9,765 nucleotides of DNA from Gemmatimonadota bacterium. Lineage in GTDB: Bacteria; Gemmatimonadota; Gemmatimonadetes; Gemmatimonadales; Gemmatimonadaceae. The stretch lies in the NCBI GenBank assembly GCA_028287225.1, contig JAQBPZ010000313.1, positions 1-9,765 of the forward strand, given 5' to 3'. The position numbers were made by a program, and so were the translations under genes. The stretch's first letter is position 1. Each line of letters starts with the position of its first letter. Below, one piece after another: positions 1-8,151 of this stretch. The notes under the pieces are model-generated. The model was not told the DNA's origin, did no database searches, and was given only the letters and a program-made list of their open reading frames with translations.

Positions 1-2
1 GC

Positions 3-2033
3 CAGCCGGTCCGCGTGACGCAGAGCCCGGCCGGCCTGTACGCGGACACCGTGGTGCTCGCGGACGCCACCGGCGCGCGGATCACCGGGAGCGTGCGCGT
101 GCCCGCCGCCGCGCCCGCGCACATCCACTTCCGCGCGGACTCCCTGCCGCTCGCGGACCTGTCGCGCCTGGCGCAGCTGTCCACGAAGACCACCGGGCGG
201 CTCGACGTGGAGCTGGACGTCGCGGGCACCAAGGCGGCGCCGGTGGTGACGGCGACGGCGCGCGCGCGCGACGTGACGGTGGGCGCGTTCACCAGCGAGG
301 CGCTGTCGTTCACGGCGGGGTATGGGCGCGAGCGCGCGCAGCTGGCGGCCACCCTGCTGCGCGGGGGACGCGCCGTGCTCGACGCGAGCGTGGACTATCC
401 GGTGGCGCTCACGCTCTTCGGGGCGCGCGAGACCGGCGAGGCGCTGCACGGCCGCATCCGCGCCGACAGCGTGGACCTCGCGCTGGTGCAGGCGCTCTCC
501 GAGCAGGTGAAGAACGCCACGGGCCGGCTGTCGCTGGACCTCGCGATCTCCGGCCGGCCGAAGCAGCCGCACGTCGGCGGCACCATCGCCGTGCAGGGCG
601 GCGGCTTCGAGGTGCCGGGCGCGGGCATCCGCCTGGCGGCGGTGGACGGCCGCATCACGGTGGACGCCGCGCGCGATTCGCTCTCCATCGACTCCCTCAG
701 CTGGGCGACGCCGGCGAACCGGGGCACGGGCCAGCTGCGCGGCGCGCTCGTCTTCCGCGACCTCGCGAACCCGCACCTCGACCTGCGGCTGGACGCGCGC
801 GGGCTCCGTGCGGTGGACAAGCGGAACCTCGCGCGGCTCGACGTCTCCACCGGCGCGGACGGCCTGCGGCTCGTGGGGTCGCTGACCGACGCGTCGCTGA
901 GCGGGGCCATCGCCGTGGACCGGGGCACCATCTACATCCCCGAGCTGCTGCAGAAGAAGCTCGTCGACCTCACCGCCGACGACTTCGCGATGTTCTTCGA
1001 CACCACCGACGTGCGCACGCGCTCGCTCATGCCCAAGGCGCCCGGGCAGCTCGTGGAGCACCTGCGCCTGGACGGCGTGTCCGTGCGCGTGGGCGACGAC
1101 GTGTGGGTGCGCTCGCGGGAGGCGAACATCAAGCTGGGCGGCTCGCTCAGCGTGACCCGCACGCGCGACGCGCGCGAAAGCGCGCGGGTGCTGGGCGACA
1201 GCGCGCCGTACGTGCTGGCACTCACGGGCGCGCTGAGCGCCGACCGCGGCACCTACCTGCTGGACCTCACCCCGGTGCAGCGCGAGTTCCAGGTGCAGAG
1301 CGGGCGCATCACCTTCTTCGGCACGCCCGACTTCAACCCCGCCATCGACGTGACGGCGGCGTACCGCGTGAAGCAGTCGCAGCGCGCCGACATCACCGTG
1401 CTCGCGCGCATCTCGGGCAACTTCTACCCGCAGCCGGCGCTCTCGCTCACCAGCGACGACCCGACCCTCTCGCCCTCGGACCTCGTGAGCTACCTGGTGA
1501 CGGGCAAGCCGAGCGTGGAGCTCGCGGCCAGCGACCCGGGGCGCCAGGCCATCGACATCCTGCTGCCCACGCTCGGCGCGCTGGGCAGCGCGAAGCTGCG
1601 CGACCAGTTCGGCGGCTTCGTGGACCTGCTGCAGATCCAGTCCGGCTCCAGCGACGCCTCCGGCGCGCCGGGCGACGCGAGCCAGAGCGCGATCGGCTCG
1701 CAGTTCCGGAACTTCCTCTCCAGCACGCGCATCGGCGCCGAGAAGCAGCTCAGCAGCCGGCTGTTCCTGAGCGTGAGCGCGGGGCTGTGCGGCCTGCCGG
1801 GCATCGGGGACCAGTCCACGCAGAACGGGCTGCGCAGCTTCAGCGAGGCGCTGGAGGGCAAGCTGGAGTACCGCTTCCCCACGGCGCAGCCGCGCGACCA
1901 GCTCGCGCTCCGCCTCGGTGCCGAGCCGGCCACCACGGCCATCCGGTGCGGCTACAGCGCGGGCGTGCTGCGGAGCTTCAACGACACGCCCCCGCAGATC
2001 GGCTTCTCGATCTTCCGCTCCTGGGTGTTCTGA
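3..2033 (+). CDS. tamB: TamB/DUF490-family outer-membrane biogenesis protein, 5'-truncated
   Basis: TamB-family proteins span the periplasm as a beta-helical groove and help deliver proteins or lipids to the outer membrane. The frame is open to the window edge, so the N-terminus (inner-membrane anchor and most of the repeats) lies upstream; the GTG at 15 is not a credible start. Numbering from that GTG, most of the protein is alternating short hydrophobic strands typical of AsmA/TamB repeats. The family's C-terminal domain follows: DRGTYLLDLTPVQREFQVQSG near 410-430, TFFGTPDFNPAIDV near 433-446, and SDLVSYLVTGKPS near 487-499. The last 100 residues are strand-rich and end in an aromatic Phe, as in outer-membrane-associated chains. 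Two Cys, about residues 592 and 645, stand in the C-terminal barrel-like part and might form a disulfide. The next gene begins inside its stop codon. A BamA/TamA-type partner, if present, would be upstream and is not visible. Confidence 0.85.
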   Translation, partial: QPVRVTQSPAGLYADTVVLADATGARITGSVRVPAAAPAHIHFRADSLPLADLSRLAQLSTKTTGRLDVELDVAGTKAAPVVTATARARDVTVGAFTSEALSFTAGYGRERAQLAATLLRGGRAVLDASVDYPVALTLFGARETGEALHGRIRADSVDLALVQALSEQVKNATGRLSLDLAISGRPKQPHVGGTIAVQGGGFEVPGAGIRLAAVDGRITVDAARDSLSIDSLSWATPANRGTGQLRGALVFRDLANPHLDLRLDARGLRAVDKRNLARLDVSTGADGLRLVGSLTDASLSGAIAVDRGTIYIPELLQKKLVDLTADDFAMFFDTTDVRTRSLMPKAPGQLVEHLRLDGVSVRVGDDVWVRSREANIKLGGSLSVTRTRDARESARVLGDSAPYVLALTGALSADRGTYLLDLTPVQREFQVQSGRITFFGTPDFNPAIDVTAAYRVKQSQRADITVLARISGNFYPQPALSLTSDDPTLSPSDLVSYLVTGKPSVELAASDPGRQAIDILLPTLGALGSAKLRDQFGGFVDLLQIQSGSSDASGAPGDASQSAIGSQFRNFLSSTRIGAEKQLSSRLFLSVSAGLCGLPGIGDQSTQNGLRSFSEALEGKLEYRFPTAQPRDQLALRLGAEPATTAIRCGYSAGVLRSFNDTPPQIGFSIFRSWVF

Positions 2034-2920
2034 CCACGCGCCGCGCCCTCCTCATCGCGAACCCCGCGTCGCGCCGCGGCGGCACCATGCTCGCCGCGGC
2101 GCGCCGGGCCTTCGCGGAGGCGGGCGTCGCGCTCGACGTGGCCGTCACGGAGCGCCCGGGCCACGCCGCCGAGATCGCGCACGCGCGCGGACGCGACTAC
2201 GACCTCGTGTTCTCGCTGGGCGGGGACGGCACCGCGATGGAGGTGGCCGGGGCGCTCGCCTACACCGACATTCCCATCGGCGTGCTGCCCGGCGGCACCG
2301 GCAACCTCCTGGCCCGCGCGCTCGGCATTCCGCGCAACGTGGAACGCGCGGTGAAGGGCCTGCTGGACGGCGGCAGCAGGCAGATCGATCTGGGGGTGGT
2401 GCACGGCCACCGCTTCGCGGTCGCGGCCGGCGTGGGCATCGACGCCGCCATGGTGGCCGAGACGCCGCGCTGGATGAAGCGGCGGCTGGGCGTGCTCGCC
2501 TACACCCTGATCGCGACGCGTGCCGCACTGCGCTCGGTGGTGCTGAAGCGCTTCTTCATCGCGCGCGTGACCGTTGACGGCGAGGTCATCGAGCGGCGCG
2601 TGGCCGCCGTGCTCTTCGCGAACTTCGGGGCCATCCTGGAAGACCGCATCGCCTTCGGGCCCGGGATCGCGTGCGACGACGGGGTGCTGGACTGCTGCAT
2701 CTTCGCCCCCCGGCACCTCCGTGACGCGCTGCGCATCATGTGGAGGGTGACCCGCCGCGACTTCCGCCCCGATCCGGCGATGGTCTACCGCCGCGGCACG
2801 CGCTTCCACATCGAGACGGTGCCGGAGCTTCCCCTCCAGGCCGACGGCGAGCTGCTCGGCACGAGCACCGCCGACGTGACCGTGGAGCCCCTCGCGGCCC
2901 GGCTGCTGGTGCCGCGGTGA
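2030..2920 (+). CDS. Diacylglycerol/sphingolipid kinase-family lipid kinase (YegS/DgkB type)
   Basis: This family transfers the ATP gamma-phosphate to a membrane lipid alcohol such as diacylglycerol or a sphingoid base. With the chosen start the protein is 296 residues, normal for the family. Visible motifs are the first strand and loop RALLIANPASRRGG (5-18), GGDGTAMEV (64-72), the nucleotide-binding LPGGTGNLLARALG (86-99), the catalytic-acid region CDDGVLD (215-221) and QADGELLG near 270-277. The start is odd. The first strand needs initiation at or just before CTG 2030, whose last two bases belong to the tamB TGA. The nearest canonical upstream start is GTG 1946, 88 bp inside tamB; the downstream ATG 2087 would delete the NPASRRG strand and loop. 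No Shine-Dalgarno precedes 2030, so translation is probably coupled to tamB. The substrate cannot be read from the sequence. Confidence 0.9.
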   Translation: MTTRRALLIANPASRRGGTMLAAARRAFAEAGVALDVAVTERPGHAAEIAHARGRDYDLVFSLGGDGTAMEVAGALAYTDIPIGVLPGGTGNLLARALGIPRNVERAVKGLLDGGSRQIDLGVVHGHRFAVAAGVGIDAAMVAETPRWMKRRLGVLAYTLIATRAALRSVVLKRFFIARVTVDGEVIERRVAAVLFANFGAILEDRIAFGPGIACDDGVLDCCIFAPRHLRDALRIMWRVTRRDFRPDPAMVYRRGTRFHIETVPELPLQADGELLGTSTADVTVEPLAARLLVPR

Positions 2921-2982
2921 GCGGCGGCACTTGCCCTCGGCGGGAGTTGGCTGACGGAGGCGCGCGATGTCCCGCGAGCGAG

Positions 2983-2988
2983 TAGAAT
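2983..2988 (+). promoter_or_regulatory. Possible -10 element (TAGAAT) for the regulator-peptidase operon
   Basis: In the 180-bp gap between the lipid-kinase gene and the response-regulator gene, TAGAAT matches the bacterial -10 consensus at five of six positions and is the most consensus-like -10 hexamer I see in a very GC-rich spacer. No convincing -35 lies 16-19 bp upstream. It would give a 5' leader of about 105 nt before the ATG at 3101. The remainder of the gap shows no gene. Confidence 0.25.
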
Positions 2989-3100
2989 ACGGGGGTGCGG
3001 GCGAGCGACGTCCCGCGCCAGCCGGCATCTCCCCGATCCGCGCTGCCCGGCGTTCCTGGGTGAATCCTCTCGCAGCGGCAGGCGCCGCGGCCACGCACTG

Positions 3101-4464
<1,364 letters not shown>

Positions 4465-4468
<4 letters not shown>

Positions 4469-4653
4469 GTCCCCTCCAGGAGCGCGACGCGATGCTCTGT
4501 CGCGCCTGCGGCAAGGAGGAGCGCGCGTCGGAGGGCTATCCGTGCGTGAAGTGCGGGCGCTTCATCTGCGTGATCTGCAACATGCGCGGGGTGGACCTCT
4601 GTCGCGAATGCGTGGAGAAGACCGACGCGCCGGTGAAGTGGCTCACGGAGTGA
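4465..4653 (+). CDS. Small four-CxxC zinc-binding protein (62 aa), function unknown
   Basis: A short protein with eight Cys in four CxxC pairs: C12/C15, C27/C30, C35/C38 and C46/C49. This spacing would hold two zinc ions, either as stacked zinc ribbons or in a cross-brace (RING/B-box-like) fold. I do not recognise a named family. Residues 50-62 form a short charged tail. The ATG overlaps the regulator stop (ATGA) and has AGGAGG only 4 nt upstream. A second ATG at 4492 (Met10) has AGGAG 9 nt upstream and would keep every Cys, so the mature start may be there. The gene sits between the regulator and the peptidase with a 4-nt gap downstream, so it is co-expressed. A role as adaptor or small regulator in this operon is inference only. 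Coding bias matches its neighbours, and the reading frame with regular CxxC spacing is too ordered to be chance. Confidence 0.8.
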
Positions 4654-4657
4654 TGCC

Positions 4658-5620
4658 GTGCCGATGAGCGTGTCGTTCGGGGCGTGCGGCCTTGCCGTGG
4701 GACACGCCACCGACGTGGACGGCGCCACGGGCTGCACCGTGCTGCGCGGCGCCGACGGGCCGGTGCGGGCCGCGGCGAGCGTGGTGGGCCGCGCCACGGG
4801 CACGCGGGAGCTCGCGCTGCTGGAGCCCGGCCATCTCGTGGGACGGGTGGACGCCATCCTGCTGGCGGGCGGCTCGGCCTACGGCCTGGATGCGGCCGCG
4901 GGGGTGATGCGCTGGATGGAGGAGCGCGGCCGCGGCTTCGACGTGGGTGCCGGCGTGGTGCCCATCGTGCCGGCCGCGGTGCTGTTCGACCTCCTCCCCC
5001 TGGGACGCTTCGATGCGCGTCCCACGGCGGAGATGGCCTGGCGGGCCTGCGAGGAGGCGACGCTGGGCCGCGTCGTGGAAGGCTCGGTGGGAGCGGGCAC
5101 CGGTGCGACGGTGGGCAAGTTCGCCGGCCCCGCGTCCGCCATGAAGGGCGGCGTGGGCTGTGGCGGCGCGGAGGCCGGCCGGCTCATCGTGCGCGCGCTC
5201 GCGGTGGTGAACGCGCTCGGCGACGTGCGCGATGCGCAGGGCGCGGTGGTGGCCGGCGCGCGGTCGAGCGACGGCCGGTGGCTCGATGGCGCGGCGATCA
5301 TGGCGCGCGGGGGCGAGGGTCCCTCGAGCTTCGACGCGCTCGCCGGGCAGAATACCACGCTCTGCGTCGTGAGCACCAACGCGGCGCTCGACGTGCTCTC
5401 GCTGGCATCGGTCGCGCGCGCCGCCAGCGCGGCGCTCTATCGCCGCATCACCCCGGCCGGCACGCGCTTCGATGGCGACATCGTGTTCGCGACGGCGCCC
5501 TGGGAGGGCGGCGTGGCCGCGGAGCCGGCGCAGGTGGAGGCGCTCTCCGTGCGCGCGCTGGAGACCGCGATCGAGCGGGCCGTGAAAACCGCTGCGCCCG
5601 GAGACATCTTTCAGGGATGA
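4658..5620 (+). CDS. P1-family (DmpA/NylC-like) self-processing aminopeptidase/amidase
   Basis: Members of this Ntn-hydrolase-like family cut themselves once, and the new N-terminal Ser or Thr becomes the nucleophile. Known members include DmpA aminopeptidases, which accept L- or D-residues, beta-aminopeptidases and the nylon oligomer hydrolase NylC. Visible family features are the N-terminal GHATDVDGATGCTV (15-28), LLAGGSAYGLDAAAGVMRW (68-86), GSVGAGTGATVGKF (142-155), VVNALGDV (183-190) and the junction AGQNTTLCVVSTNA (229-242). By analogy with NylC (Asn266/Thr267), cleavage should fall between N232 and T233, giving an alpha chain of about 25 kDa and a beta chain of about 9 kDa. There is no signal peptide, so it is probably cytoplasmic. 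GTG 4658 is preferred because GGAG ends 7 nt before it; ATG 4664 is the alternative. The next gene overlaps its stop by 4 nt. The substrate is unknown, but the neighbour suggests cell-wall peptides. Confidence 0.9.
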   Translation: MPMSVSFGACGLAVGHATDVDGATGCTVLRGADGPVRAAASVVGRATGTRELALLEPGHLVGRVDAILLAGGSAYGLDAAAGVMRWMEERGRGFDVGAGVVPIVPAAVLFDLLPLGRFDARPTAEMAWRACEEATLGRVVEGSVGAGTGATVGKFAGPASAMKGGVGCGGAEAGRLIVRALAVVNALGDVRDAQGAVVAGARSSDGRWLDGAAIMARGGEGPSSFDALAGQNTTLCVVSTNAALDVLSLASVARAASAALYRRITPAGTRFDGDIVFATAPWEGGVAAEPAQVEALSVRALETAIERAVKTAAPGDIFQG

Positions 5621-6399
5621 CGGTTCAGTCGCATCGCGCCACCGTGCGCACCCCGGTGGCCCCGATGTTCGCCGAGCCGCGCGTGGCCAGCGCCCAGATC
5701 TCGCAGCTCGTCGCAGGTCGTCCGGTCGAGCTGCTCGAGCAGCGCGACGACTGGTACCGCGTGTGCGGGCCCGACGAGTACGAGGGGTGGCTGCACCGCG
5801 GGTACATCGCCCCCGCCGACGCGGGCACCGACATCCACGACCGGCCGGCCGGCCGCGTGTCGCTCGGCTGCGTCACGACGAGTCCCGATGGTGGCCGGCG
5901 CGCAATGCCCCTGGGTGCGACGCTCGCGGCGGACGAGCAGGTGCAGAGCGGAGAGATCGTGGAGGCGGCCGAGCGCGCCGCCCGCTTTCCCGCCGACGCG
6001 CAGGCCATCACGGCGAGCGCGCTGCGCTACTTCGAGGGCACGAGCTACCTGTGGGGCGGCGTGACCCCGTGGGGCGCGGACTGCTCGGGCATCGTGCAGG
6101 CGGTGTACTCGCTCCACGGGGTGCAGCTGCGGCGCGACGCGTGGCAGCAGGCGCTCCAGGGCGTGGCCGGCGAGGACGACATCATGGACGCGCAGATCGG
6201 CGACCTGCTGTTCTTCTCCGACCGCGTGGATGGCCGCGTCACGCACGTGGCCCTCTCGCTCGGCGACCGGCAGCTCGTGCACCTGGCGCTCGGCCGCGGC
6301 GGCTACGCCGTGGAGCGGCTCGACGACGCGGGGGACGGCTACGTGGCCAAGCTGCTCGAGCGGTTCGTCCACGCGCGCCGGATCCTCGGCTACGTCTGA
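5617..6399 (+). CDS. SH3 domain-NlpC/P60 endopeptidase (YkfC-like)
   Basis: A papain-like cysteine peptidase of 260 residues. The N-terminal half has SH3b-type segments (about 8-65 and a second, poorer one about 68-115) that usually bind cell-wall peptide. The NlpC/P60 domain (about 128-255) contains SYLWGGVTPWGADCSG with catalytic C156, RVTHVALSLG with H210, and LVHLALG with H222 as the third polar residue. The SH3b-NlpC arrangement resembles YkfC-type gamma-D-glutamyl-diamino-acid endopeptidases, which recycle murein tri- and tetrapeptides. There is no signal peptide or lipobox, in agreement with a cytoplasmic recycling role. The ATG overlaps the P1 peptidase stop (ATGA), so the two are translationally coupled and may act in sequence on the same peptides: endopeptidase first, aminopeptidase on the fragments. 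That pairing is inference. It ends the operon 6 bp before a large inverted repeat. Confidence 0.92.
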   Translation: MTVQSHRATVRTPVAPMFAEPRVASAQISQLVAGRPVELLEQRDDWYRVCGPDEYEGWLHRGYIAPADAGTDIHDRPAGRVSLGCVTTSPDGGRRAMPLGATLAADEQVQSGEIVEAAERAARFPADAQAITASALRYFEGTSYLWGGVTPWGADCSGIVQAVYSLHGVQLRRDAWQQALQGVAGEDDIMDAQIGDLLFFSDRVDGRVTHVALSLGDRQLVHLALGRGGYAVERLDDAGDGYVAKLLERFVHARRILGYV

Positions 6400-6404
6400 G
6401 GCGG

Positions 6405-6696
6405 CCCTGCTGCACCGTTCGCACGGTCGAGAGCCTCAACGCGGACGATTGCGAAGGGACGGCCGCTCGGGCCGGCCACACGAGGCGTCGGTTCGGAACG
6501 AATGCACCGAGTTGAAACGAAAACTGCCGGATCCCTCCCAGGCGCGCTGGCGGGCGCCGCTGCACCGGAACTGATCCGGCAGTTTTCGGTGCACTCGCTG
6601 CATTCGGTTCGAACCGTCCCGTCTGGATGCGTCCCGAGCGGATGTCCCCGCGTTCCTCGCGCTGAGGCAGTCGACCGTACGGCCGGCGCAGCAAGG
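6405..6696. repeat. Long imperfect inverted repeat filling a convergent intergenic gap
   Basis: This is the main content of the 324-bp stretch without genes at 6400-6723. The left arm 6405-6533 and right arm 6573-6696 are imperfect reverse complements. The inner 45 bp are best: 6489-6533 pairs with 6573-6616 with a few mismatches and a one-base gap. Outer pairing resumes between 6405-6443 (CCCTGCTGC, ACGGTCGA, GCCTCA) and 6658-6696, with a weaker middle. The 39-nt centre can fold further (CCAG/CTGG, GGCGC/GCGCC). No protein frame fits it. The right arm carries TCCCGAGCGGATGTC (6632-6646), found again at 8886-8900 in the second element, so both probably belong to one dispersed repeat family. 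It could be a non-autonomous mobile element (MITE- or REP-like) now acting as a terminator. I see no clear target-site duplication. Confidence 0.75.
6520..6586. terminator. Probable bidirectional intrinsic terminator (core of the inverted repeat)
   Basis: AAAACTGCCGGATC (6520-6533) is the exact reverse complement of GATCCGGCAGTTTT (6573-6586). On the plus strand the GC-rich stem is followed by AGTTTTCGG. On the minus strand it is followed by AGTTTTCGTTTC. It lies between convergent genes ending at 6399 (plus) and 6724 (minus), where a two-way terminator is expected. The loop is 39 nt, longer than usual, although it can itself fold, and the T-tract is only four bases. Confidence 0.5.
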
Positions 6697-6723
6697 CGCA
6701 GAAAGCGCGCGCGGGCTACCCGA

Positions 6724-7152
6724 TCAGCTCAGATACTGCGGCGTCGGCCCCGAGGGCTGCGGCTGTGCGGAGCGGACCTGGAGCGGGATCTCGGCGTGCT
6801 GCTTGCCGTCCAGGCCCACGCGCATCACGTACGCGCCGGCCAGGTCGAGCGGCAGGTCGAGCTGGGCGATGAGCGGGAAGTCCATGTCCAGCACGCCGCT
6901 CGGCGGCGAGGCCACGCCGAGCTCGCCTTCGCTGCTCCAGAGCTCCGTCCCGCTCGGACTCATCCACTGGAGCGAGACGCGATGCGAGCCCGCGTCGGCG
7001 ATGGAACCCTTGAGATGCACCACGAGCGTCGCGCGCGGGTGCAGCGCGGGAAGGGTGGCGACCTGCAGCGCGTCGAACACGCCGAGGATGTTGAGCTTCC
7101 CCTCCTGGGAGAGGTTGGCGGCGTCGGCGAAGAGAGCGAAGGTGACGTGCAT
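6724..7152 (-). CDS. DUF6941-like conserved protein of unknown function
   Basis: A 142-residue protein beginning MHVTFALFADAANLSQEGKL. The AD-A-N-SQEGKLNILGVFD opening (about 9-26) is what I recognise from DUF6941-type proteins found in several bacterial phyla; the function is not known. The rest alternates short strands (VATLPALHPRATLVVHLKG, HRVSLQWMSPSGTELW, LAGAYVMRVGLDG), like a small beta-sandwich, and ends with a Pro/Gln-rich tail. There is no signal peptide or membrane segment. I chose ATG 7152 because family members usually start right before the V/L-T-x-A strand and because TATGCT stands 7 nt upstream. ATG 7164 and TTG 7182 are in-frame alternatives. No Shine-Dalgarno precedes any of the three. 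It is transcribed alone, divergent from the EamA gene and convergent with the NlpC/P60 gene. Confidence 0.8.
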   Translation of the reverse strand: MHVTFALFADAANLSQEGKLNILGVFDALQVATLPALHPRATLVVHLKGSIADAGSHRVSLQWMSPSGTELWSSEGELGVASPPSGVLDMDFPLIAQLDLPLDLAGAYVMRVGLDGKQHAEIPLQVRSAQPQPSGPTPQYLS

Positions 7153-7159
7153 GATGCGA

Positions 7160-7165
7160 AGCATA
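7160..7165 (-). promoter_or_regulatory. Candidate -10 (TATGCT) for a leaderless DUF6941-like mRNA
   Basis: Read on the minus strand, TATGCT fits TANNNT and lies 7 nt before the ATG at 7152. With no Shine-Dalgarno present, transcription starting at or near that ATG is plausible. There is no clear -35. Confidence 0.3.
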
Positions 7166-7180
7166 AGGGTCGGCGCCCGC

Positions 7181-7196
7181 AACCGCGATAGCGGTT
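7181..7196. promoter_or_regulatory. Perfect palindrome, possible operator in a divergent promoter region
   Basis: AACCGC-GATA-GCGGTT is a perfect 6-bp inverted repeat with a 4-bp spacer, placed between the divergent DUF6941-like and EamA genes. It abuts the candidate EamA -10 (TAAATT) and would cover the upstream part of the opposite promoter. A dimeric repressor bound here could control both directions. No matching regulator is coded in the window. Confidence 0.45.
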
Positions 7197-7201
7197 AAAT
7201 T
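7196..7201 (+). promoter_or_regulatory. Candidate -10 (TAAATT) for a leaderless EamA-HAD mRNA
   Basis: TAAATT fits TANNNT and lies 5 nt before the EamA ATG at 7207, where no Shine-Dalgarno is present. It is the most A/T-rich stretch nearby. The spacing matches that seen before the CYTH gene at 9062. No -35 is recognisable. Confidence 0.35.
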
Positions 7202-7206
7202 CCGGG

Positions 7207-8151
7207 ATGGCTTCGACAATTCGCACGACGACCGCCGAGCATCCCGCGCGCGTCCCCACCGCGCGCCAAGCCGCGGCGCCCGCGCGCGTGACGGTCACGG
7301 ACGTCCTCCTGCTCTGCATGGCTCTCATCTGGGGAGTCAACTACATCGTCGCGAAGTTCGGGACGCAGGTCTTTGCGCCGCTCGCCTTCAACTGCGCGCG
7401 GATCGCGCTCGCGACGGCCGTCCTCTGGGCCATCGTGCTGGTGCGCGGCAAGGCGCTGCCCGTTCGGCGCGACGTGCTCGTGCTGCTCGGGCTGGGCATG
7501 CTCGGCAACGGCCTCTACCAGATCTTCTTCGTGGAGGGGCTCGCCCGCACGCGCGCCAGCGACACGGCGCTGGTGCTCGCGGCGTCCCCGGCGTTCATGG
7601 CGATCATCGCGCGGCTGCGCGGCGTGGCGGGCATCGCGCTCTCGCTGGCGGGCATCGCGCTCGTGGTATTCGGCTCGCCGCGGGGCGCCGATGGCGCATC
7701 CACGATGCCGGGCTACCTGCTCACCATCGTCGCCTGCCTCTGCTGGTCGCTCTACTCGGTGCTGCTCAAGCCCTGGACGGAGCGCATCGACGGCCTCACC
7801 CTGTCCGCGGTCACCATGACGGGCGGGCTGCTGCCGATGGTCGCCGTCGGCGCGCGCAGCCTGATCGCGACCCCGTGGACCCAGGTGAGCGCGTCGGGCT
7901 GGTGGGCCGTTGCCTACAGCGGCGTGATGGCGCTCGTCGTCGCGTACCTGTTCTGGTATCGCGGGGTGCGCGTGCTCGGCCCGACGCGTGCCTCGATGTA
8001 TGCCAACCTGCAGCCCCTGTTCGCCATCGTGGTCGCCTGGCTGGTGCTCGGCGAGGCGCCGCGGGTGATGCAGGTGGCGGGCGCGGCGGCGATCATGGGA
8101 GGGCTGCTGCTCACGCGCCTCACGGCCACGTCGCCGACGAGCGGCGAATGA
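7207..8151 (+). CDS. EamA/DMT-family transporter
   Basis: An integral inner-membrane permease of the drug/metabolite transporter superfamily, 314 residues, built from two EamA repeats. The first repeat (about 31-156) begins LLLCMALIWGVNYIVAKFG, and the second (about 168-304) begins LLTIVACLCWSLYSVLLKPW. The second repeat keeps the usual ending ANLQPLFAIVVAWLVLGEAP plus a last helix. In the first repeat the matching place, ALVLAASPAFMAIIARLRGVAGIALSLAG, lacks about ten residues: the usual FLGERLSRRQW-like turn between helices 4 and 5 is gone at residue 136-139. About 30 residues precede the first helix and are Ala/Thr/Arg-rich; GTG 7288 is a possible shorter start. The substrate cannot be inferred. 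Its stop overlaps the HAD gene start (ATGA). A palindrome and a TAAATT box lie directly upstream. Confidence 0.92.
   Translation: MASTIRTTTAEHPARVPTARQAAAPARVTVTDVLLLCMALIWGVNYIVAKFGTQVFAPLAFNCARIALATAVLWAIVLVRGKALPVRRDVLVLLGLGMLGNGLYQIFFVEGLARTRASDTALVLAASPAFMAIIARLRGVAGIALSLAGIALVVFGSPRGADGASTMPGYLLTIVACLCWSLYSVLLKPWTERIDGLTLSAVTMTGGLLPMVAVGARSLIATPWTQVSASGWWAVAYSGVMALVVAYLFWYRGVRVLGPTRASMYANLQPLFAIVVAWLVLGEAPRVMQVAGAAAIMGGLLLTRLTATSPTSGE

Noticed and set aside
1103..2029. In-frame upstream extension of the lipid-kinase gene inside tamB
   Set aside because: The translated extension is low-complexity Arg/Ala/Gly/His sequence, and the same DNA codes for conserved TamB sequence in another frame.
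2911..2925. GCCGC/GCGGC hairpin at the lipid-kinase stop as a terminator
   Set aside because: The stem is only 5 bp with no T-tract after it; such short GC palindromes are common by chance at this base composition.
6405..6696. An insertion sequence with a transposase
   Set aside because: No transposase frame is present; at most it is a non-autonomous element.
6502..7191. Plus-strand 229-codon frame opposite the DUF6941-like gene
   Set aside because: It runs through the inverted repeat and has no family-like sequence; the minus-strand frame has the recognisable ADAANLSQEGKLNILGVFD opening.
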